This document shows, one piece after another, positions 58,424-64,000 of a stretch of DNA of 64,000 bases (the first letter of the stretch is position 1; each line of letters starts with the position of its first letter). A program made the translations under genes and the position numbers. Origin of the DNA: Puccinia triticina (taxonomy: Eukaryota > Basidiomycota > Pucciniomycetes > Pucciniales > Pucciniaceae); assembly GCF_026914185.1 (NCBI RefSeq), contig NC_070568.1, positions 4,050,001 through 4,114,000 of the forward strand, given 5' to 3'. A model generated the notes under the pieces. The model was given only the letters and a program-made list of their open reading frames with translations, had not been told where the DNA came from and did not search any database.

Positions 58424-60205
58424 ATCATCAATGATAAACCAGTGGAAGGTCTGATTTGTTTCATATCCAGACAACTCAAGAAAACTGAAGCAAGATATGG
58501 AGCAAGCCAACTAGAATGCTTATGTTTAGTCTGGGCCCTAGAGAAACTCCACTACTATCTAGATGGAAGTGTGTTTGATGTCATCACAGACTGTATTGCA
58601 CTAAAATTACTCATCAATATGAAAACTTCTAACAGACATATGCTTAGATGGCAGATATCCATTCAAGTGTACAGAGGTAAAATGACAATAATTCATAAGG
58701 AAGGGAGATTGCATAAAAATGCAGATGGACTCTCTAGATGGCTCCTACCAAACACACCAGATAATCCAGCCTGGGCACCTGAAGACCCAGATGAACTACC
58801 AATAATGGGAATTAGCATTACTGAACTAGAGGATGAATTCTTTGAAGAAATCAGAAATAGTTACAAACAAGACAAGAACTGTACATTGTTAGTACAAATA
58901 TTATCCAAAACAGATTCAAAGGATGATGACCTGATTGCAGCACTAGATACAGCATGGAAGAAATCATATCAAGAAGGAAGATTTCACCTCTTTGACGGTA
59001 TCATCTACCACAGGTCCAAACACACATGTGTACTAACATTAATGGACAGAGTATTAATCAATACACTACTACATGAATGCCATGACAGTACATCATCTGG
59101 CCATCTATCTTCAGACAGAAAAGAAGACAGAGTAAGAAACCTAGCATGGTGGCCAACATGGCAACAAGATGTAGAAACATACTGCACTACATGTGAAAGA
59201 TGCCAGAGAGAAAACAAAGCAACAGGCAAAAGGTTTGGACACATGATAAAAATAGAAGAACCCACTAGACCATGGGAAACAGTTAACATGGACTGGGTTA
59301 CAGGACTACCACCTGGAGGAAAGAAAAACTATAATGCATGTCTAGTTATTGTAGACAGATTTAGTAAATCAACAGCATACCATCCACAAACAGATGGGCT
59401 AGCAGAGAGAATGATCCAAACTTTGGAAGACATGCTAAGGAGATTCTGTGCCTATGGATTAGAGTTTAAAGACTCTGATGGATTTACTCATGACTGGGTC
59501 ACACTATTACCAGCCCTAGAACTAGCCTACAGGACATCAACCCATGCATCAACAGGGAAAACACCAGCTATTCTAGAGAAAGGATGGAACTACAGACTAC
59601 CACAAGACAGCCTGAAAAAGGACTTGGTAGAAGTACACCCCACAGCAGCAAGCTTTAAGAACATGCTGGAAAAAGCCAGAAAACACGCCCAACAAAGCAT
59701 GGATAATGCATTTGAATACAGCAAAGAAAAATGGGACAAAAAGCCCAAAGTACCCAGCTTCAAAATAGGAGATTTAGTATTAATATCAACTACAAACTTT
59801 ACTAATATTAAAGGACCTAAGAAGCTTAGGAATGCATTTTTAGGACCATTTGTAGTCAAAGCATTACATGGACCAAATGCAGTAGAAGTGGAACTATATG
59901 GAGAATTAGAAAAGAAACATCCTACATTCCCAGTAAGCTTCCTTAAACACTATAATGAATCAGATGCTGAATTATTCCCTTTAAGCAAGGAAATACCTGA
60001 AGCAGAAGTACCTCCACTTGAAGAGTCAGAGAAGAAGAAAATTCACAAGATTTTGAAAGACAAAAAGATCAGAGGAGAGAAAGATAAATTATATCTTGTA
60101 AGATACAGGAACCCAATTCATGAAGATGAATGGCTGCCAGAAAAGGACATCAAAGATGCGGATAAATATCTAAGAAGATTCAAGAACTCTAAACACAAAG
60201 ATTAA
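58424..60205 (+). pseudogene. gypsy RNase H, integrase and chromodomain
   Basis: RNase H continues ([30 protein letters not shown]). The integrase HHCC zinc-binding region has His, His at [14 protein letters not shown] and Cys, Cys at [10 protein letters not shown]. The core has [11 protein letters not shown] (first Asp) and VDRFSK, then jumps to [16 protein letters not shown] (Glu). About 50 residues normally between, with the second catalytic Asp, are absent without a frame shift (near 59364-59372). The C-terminus has GDLVLISTT and a chromodomain ([17 protein letters not shown]). The family inserts element cDNA, often near histone-marked chromatin read by the chromodomain; this copy's integrase cannot be active. 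Confidence 0.92.
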
Positions 60206-60228
60206 ATTATTTCAGAATTTAACCTTTT

Positions 60229-60241
60229 TAGAGGGGGCGAG
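60229..60241 (+). promoter_or_regulatory. Polypurine tract of gypsy element
   Basis: AGAGGGGGCGAG directly precedes the 3' LTR start TGTCAGCC, the position and composition of a plus-strand primer. Confidence 0.75.
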
Positions 60242-61966
60242 TGTCAGCCTTAGAGATACATCAAGTATCCAAAAGACTGCAATAACTTAGTAAATCCTGC
60301 AGAGGGTGGAGGTGGCATTCTAGGCTTTGGCCGAGGGCGCATAACAGGCTTCGCCTTCACCTCAGTGGAAGCATTGGTGGATTGGGGCAAGTCGAGACTG
60401 CCTAGAGCAGATGCTACCAGGGATTCATCCTCTACTCTCAAGGTGGTAGTCTCAATGGTCTCAGTGCGCCTATAGCAATACATATTTTCTGTACTTATGG
60501 CGTCTGCTTGTACCCAAGCGAGGCACTCGCTCCATACCATAAGCAGCAAGCTGCAGTCACACCTACCCTTATGTCTTCGACTTATGTGCCATATCAGCAG
60601 TCCCAGAGTGGAATACAGCGGAAGGTACCCGGTAGGAGAAACACAGCTCATACGCAGCCATCTTCCATACAGCACCATACTACTACGTTAGTGTCAGGCT
60701 ACAGCGCTCAGTCCCCCAGCCGTGAGCTTGGGCTTACCCAATCTGACATATTGGAGACGGTCTTAAGGTACCTGACTGGCAACTCCTGTTTGAAGGTAGA
60801 CAGAGAGAGTAGAAGGCTATATGTTATAGCATCTCTCTCCTCCTTTACACTGGATGTCTCTGCACGCTTCTTCATAAGGCAACCAGTGTTATTCACGGCT
60901 ACCCTTCATGTGTCCGGCTGTCCGGAGCGCTATGTAGACACGGCTATCTCTCAGCTGTCAAAGATGATGGGCTTGTCAGGCACTTGTTCTGTAAACAAAC
61001 AGGGCCATGACCTTTGCTCACTTATGGGTAAATACGATTAAATTATTATTGCAGAATCAGATTCCTCATCATAAATTAAGGGGGGTCACCCACTTAAAGT
61101 ACCCCCTTATTCCTATTCCTTCATGTACTAATTGTATAAATAAGAATTGACCCCAGAAAGCGCCCAAAAATAATATTACATACATAAATTTAGTAAAACA
61201 AACAATGTACATAAAATTAAACTGTTGTACATTAATGAGTAATATTACTCGTGTAAAAATACCCCGTGAAAGTATTATGTAGACTTCTACTGAAGCTCTT
61301 TCACATGACAATTGGTTATAAACATGTCATGTGACAGAGTCAGGGAAATTAGTCTATTACAATACAATTAAATTACCCACAGCCAAGCCCTTTTCACGGC
61401 TACACCCCTGGATACTCCCATAGGGAGAAAAGGACTCAGTGTTTACGCCCACTGAAGTCCCCTCTATAAATAGAGGCCTATTTGGCCCTCAGAAAAAGAT
61501 CCCCCAGACCATTCACCGCCCATAAACTGTAAGTTTGCCGTGAATATTCTCCTCTGCTACTACTGTAGCCCCTTTTTCCTTTAAACCATCCCCAGCACAT
61601 AAAATCCACTGGATTAAACCTTTAAATATCAAAAATCCCTTATTAGCATATTTACAAGCTTTATCCTTAAAAGTAGTTGCTGTAAGACCTCCGCCTCTGA
61701 CAAGCAGCCAATCAGCTTAAGCGCTTACCACCTACTTTTTACGCCAAATTTATTCCCTGTAATTAATAATTATATATTATTAATTACATAATAAATCCTC
61801 CTCTTTTTAAAAGAGTGTTTAAAAACCCTTGTAGTGGCTAAATTACCGCGTAAAAAGCTTAGTAATTTACATAACTAGTGTTTACATCAGCACAGTTATA
61901 GTGCTAGGGCCCAAAACCCTTAATGTTGACGGGTTTTTGCCCTAAGCTTCATAAACAGAGCTGTCA
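60242..61966 (+). mobile_element. gypsy 3' LTR with insertion
   Basis: Same start and end as the 5' LTR, and continuous where that one is interrupted by the TIR element (AATTATATATTATTAATTAC near 61766). A 0.74-kb insertion splits its first 55 bp from the rest. The two LTRs differ at few positions, suggesting fairly recent insertion, yet the element already holds nested insertions. Confidence 0.93.
60296..61036. mobile_element. 0.74-kb insertion in gypsy 3' LTR
   Basis: Absent from the 5' LTR, where CTTAGTAAAT runs straight into ATAATAATTATTAAAT. GTAAAT occurs at both edges (60290-60295, 61026-61031), a possible 6-bp target duplication. No TIRs or LTRs. A plus-strand frame (60508-61041) has ILETVLRYLTGNSCLKVDRE and a minus-strand frame has VKAKPVMRPRPKPRMPPPPS. 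Neither is recognised. It could be captured host sequence or an unknown element type. Confidence 0.6.
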
Positions 61967-61971
61967 CTAGT

Positions 61972-62130
61972 TGTACCTAGAAAACAAAAGAATTCTACAC
62001 AACATTGTGTTGACTCCCAAATCAATTCTGACTGACTTTTGACTCACTTCTGCATCCACTTCAATTCATTTAGGGATGAGTTACTGATGCACATCAGGCT
62101 CACATCCGACCAAAAACTCACATCAAATTC
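61972..62130. other. Spacer right of gypsy element
   Basis: Short AT-rich sequence between the CTAGT duplication and the copia LTR-like region; nothing recognised. Confidence 0.4.
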
Positions 62131-62893
62131 AGCTCTGGCACTCCCTGGGGAGTGGGAACATATCTCCCCTGGTGTTGAAAGAATTCAGACGACTAAGAGG
62201 ATTTTATTCCTTAGTAACAGTTTCTAATTACAACTTGATCATAATTAGGTAGAAGGAATGGGGGTGAGAATTTACCTAAGAGCAGGCAATTAGGCTGCTC
62301 TCTTAGCGTGAAGCTGATAAGGATGAGATGAGTAGATGGACGGCGGTTATAATGTTTAACCTGCGTCGGTCTAGGCAGCGAGTACCGTTAGTTCATCTAT
62401 TCTTCTCTTATTGTTCCTCAAGACCTCATTGTCCTTACCCAATTCGGGTTTCTGCCCCTTAGGGTCCACTTGGTTGTTCTAAGCAAAACGGCGGAGTAGC
62501 AATGCTGTCTTGTCTGAGCAGAGCATTACTCATTAGCCTCTTTGTTTCTTTTTGCCAGCTTGGGACACGACCACTCACCATTTCTCTCTACTTCCCTTTG
62601 GTAGTAGGCAGTGCGGTTGGTCTTGTCCTCCTCGACAATGTCTAGGGGATTTGAGATTTTCATGGAAGAGGCATTAGCTTTCCATGTCGCTTTCAGAGTT
62701 TCGAGATGTCAGTCGCTCACCTTTGGTGTTGACTGATATTCTAGCTCTTAGTTGCTGAGAGCCGGGATTAACCACGAGCCTGATTTTGTTGCTCGCTGGT
62801 GTTGGACCTGCATACATCAAATTTGATGTGTCAGTTTTACAACGCCTCGCGGCTTTTTTGGACTGCAGAAGATGGTTCGCTTTGCTTACCAAG
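62131..62893 (-). mobile_element. copia 3' end and LTR-like region
   Basis: Non-coding DNA downstream of the copia RNase H frame on the minus strand. 62660-62893 aligns with 11640-11900 (see there), and CCTGCTCTTAGGTAAA near 62270 matches CCTGCTTTTAGGTAAA at 12318. LTR boundaries are not clear: the left edge may be near the ACTCCCTGGGGAGT palindrome at 62139. Confidence 0.5.
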
Positions 62894-64000
62894 TTACGCA
62901 GCTGATTCAGCTCCGGGCCGCTCTCTCAATTTATGAGCGCTAAGCCTTTCGCCTTGGTGAGAAATCTCACAGCCTCCCGTGCTTCGAGTCAAAAGATGCA
63001 AAGCAGGCCCAGGAATCAGTATGACAGATAGGCGAGTAAGAGATTTGCGAATGACAGTTCTTCCTGTCGGTTTGGTGAGGAAATCGGCAACGTTCTCAGT
63101 TGTCTTCACGTACAAGGCAAGAATTAAGCCAACCGCTATGAGCTCTCAAACAAAATGTAGACGTATTGACATGTGTTTAGTTCTGAAGCTGTTCTGTGAT
63201 GTCTCGCTTTTCGCTAGATCCAGTGCACCTCTGTTGTCAATGTAGACCCAAATTGCCGAGAGTTTTGGATGTATTGCCGTCTCTTCCGCTAGATTGGCCG
63301 CCCAAGCTAAATCCCTGCCCAAGTCTGAGAATGCCTTGTATTCAGCTTCTGTTTTCAAGAGAGACACGGTGGGCTGTTTTGAGGATTTCCAGTTGATGAG
63401 ATGGCCGCCTGCTTGTACAACAAAGCCGGAAGTTGATCTTCTGGTATCCGGGCAGTTGCCCCAGTCCGAGTCCACAAAGGCCTGAACACCGGCCGGTTGC
63501 TGCTTGATGTAGGTCAGGCCAATTTGTCTAGTTCCCTTCAGGTATTGGAAAACTTGAACCGCTGCATGGAAATGTTTGATCCCGGGACGTTCTAGGTACT
63601 GCAATAGTGTACTCACTACATACGCTATGTCCGGTCGAGTCAGAATGCTCAGGTAGTTTAGAGATCCGACTAGTGCCCAATAGTTGATCCCAGTATCCTC
63701 AAACACCTTAATTTCGGCTGCTGTTGCTTTCTTGAGGTGCTCACGCGGATTTAACGGACAAGATGCTGGGTGCAAGTTTTGAAGGCCAAATTCTTCGAGT
63801 TTGTGATCAATGTACTGGGTTTGGTTCACTTGCAGGCCGTCTCGAAACCGCTCAATGTTCATGCCCAAGAGAAACTGTGCTTGGCCCATGTATTTTATCT
63901 CAAACTCGGCTTCCATTCCAGCCTTGGAGAATTTGGGTTTGTCACTAATTATTACCAGGTCGTCGATGTGCGCAAATATCCACGTGGCCGGCTTGTCTGC
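62894..64000 (-). pseudogene. copia RT and RNase H remnant, cut by window edge
   Basis: Minus-strand frame: AQFLLGMNIERFRDGLQVNQ, LVGSLNYLSILTRPDIAYVV, GVQAFVDSDWGNCPDTRRST, LLKTEAEYKAFSDLGRDLAW, YIDNRGALDLAKS, TKHMSIRLHFV, then after a stop YVKTTENVADFLTKP. These are copia RT C-terminus and RNase H signatures, of a subfamily different from 21835-26595. A TGA at 63146-63148 sits where CGA (Arg-Glu-Leu-Ile) is expected. The upstream pol lies beyond the window. Confidence 0.9.

Larger units (their letters stand above)
44157..61966 (+). mobile_element. Ty3/gypsy element, full span with nested insertions
   Basis: The perfect 5-bp target duplication CTAGT at 44152-44156 and 61967-61971 brackets TGTCAGCC...GCTGTCA LTRs. 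Taking out the inserts, each LTR is about 985 bp (5': 44157-44958 plus 51877-52060; 3': 60242-60295 plus 61037-61966). Internal region 52061-60241 holds a spliced leader ORF, gag, zinc knuckle, protease, RT, RNase H, integrase and a chromodomain, in Ty3 order. Insertions: a TIR element in the 5' LTR, a solo LTR in gag, and an insert in the 3' LTR. Stops and an integrase deletion leave it non-autonomous. Confidence 0.95.

Overview
The window looks like a transposon-saturated stretch of a rust fungus genome (Pucciniales, most likely Puccinia). I infer this from spliced eukaryotic genes with short GT-AG introns (46-124 nt in the best gene), secreted lineage-type paralogs, a gene pair resembling the DUF6589 and RecQ-helicase families expanded in basidiomycetes, and dense Ty3/gypsy, Ty1/copia, hAT and MITE-type repeats. 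No species was checked against a database.

Host-like genes are few. A 12-exon SAC1-type phosphoinositide phosphatase gene (13908-16981, +) has a full set of consistent splice sites. It lies between two minus-strand paralogs (5256-6605 and 17377-18792) that encode proteins with a signal peptide and a conserved basic Pro-Lys-Arg-Ser-Lys patch; these are candidate secreted effectors, and their upstream flanks are duplicated too. A P-loop ATPase gene (26972-28756, -) has a 177-bp MITE inside its first intron and a damaged 3' part.

Regions, left to right. 1-5.2 kb: MITEs and foldback repeats. 5.2-6.8 kb: secreted paralog 1. 7-13.9 kb: hairpin repeats, a 999-bp hAT-type non-autonomous element with an 8-bp target duplication (9886-10884), and a copia end fragment. 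13.9-19 kb: SAC1 and paralog 2. 20.3-26.6 kb: a decayed minus-strand copia element nested with a solo LTR and a GC-rich insertion, with a second solo LTR of the same family, in the opposite orientation and carrying a 150-bp TC microsatellite, beside it. 27-28.8 kb: ATPase gene. 29.6-35 kb: a convergent pair, a DUF6589-like gene and a RecQ-like helicase, both pseudogenised. 36-41 kb: a long-TIR element, a GCTACGC foldback, and an inverted-repeat-bounded array of GATGACCGG palindromes. 41.8-43.6 kb: hAT transposase remains.

44157-61966 is one Ty3/gypsy element, bounded by a perfect CTAGT target duplication and swollen to 17.8 kb by nested insertions. Its 5' LTR holds a 6.9-kb element with terminal inverted repeats that carries gene-derived, intron-containing DNA: an ABC transporter N-terminal segment joined out of frame to an RRM-PUF RNA-binding protein gene. 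Its gag holds a solo LTR with a CTTAC duplication, and its 3' LTR holds a 0.74-kb insertion. The integrase has lost the stretch with its second catalytic Asp. The window ends in another copia pol fragment (62894-64000, -).

Many inactivating changes are C-to-T or G-to-A transitions (CGA to TGA, CAA to TAA, Asp to Asn), which suggests repeat decay by cytosine deamination. The most unusual items are the gene-capturing TIR element with its ABC/PUF chimera, the convergent DUF6589-like/helicase module, and the MITE-loaded ATPase intron.
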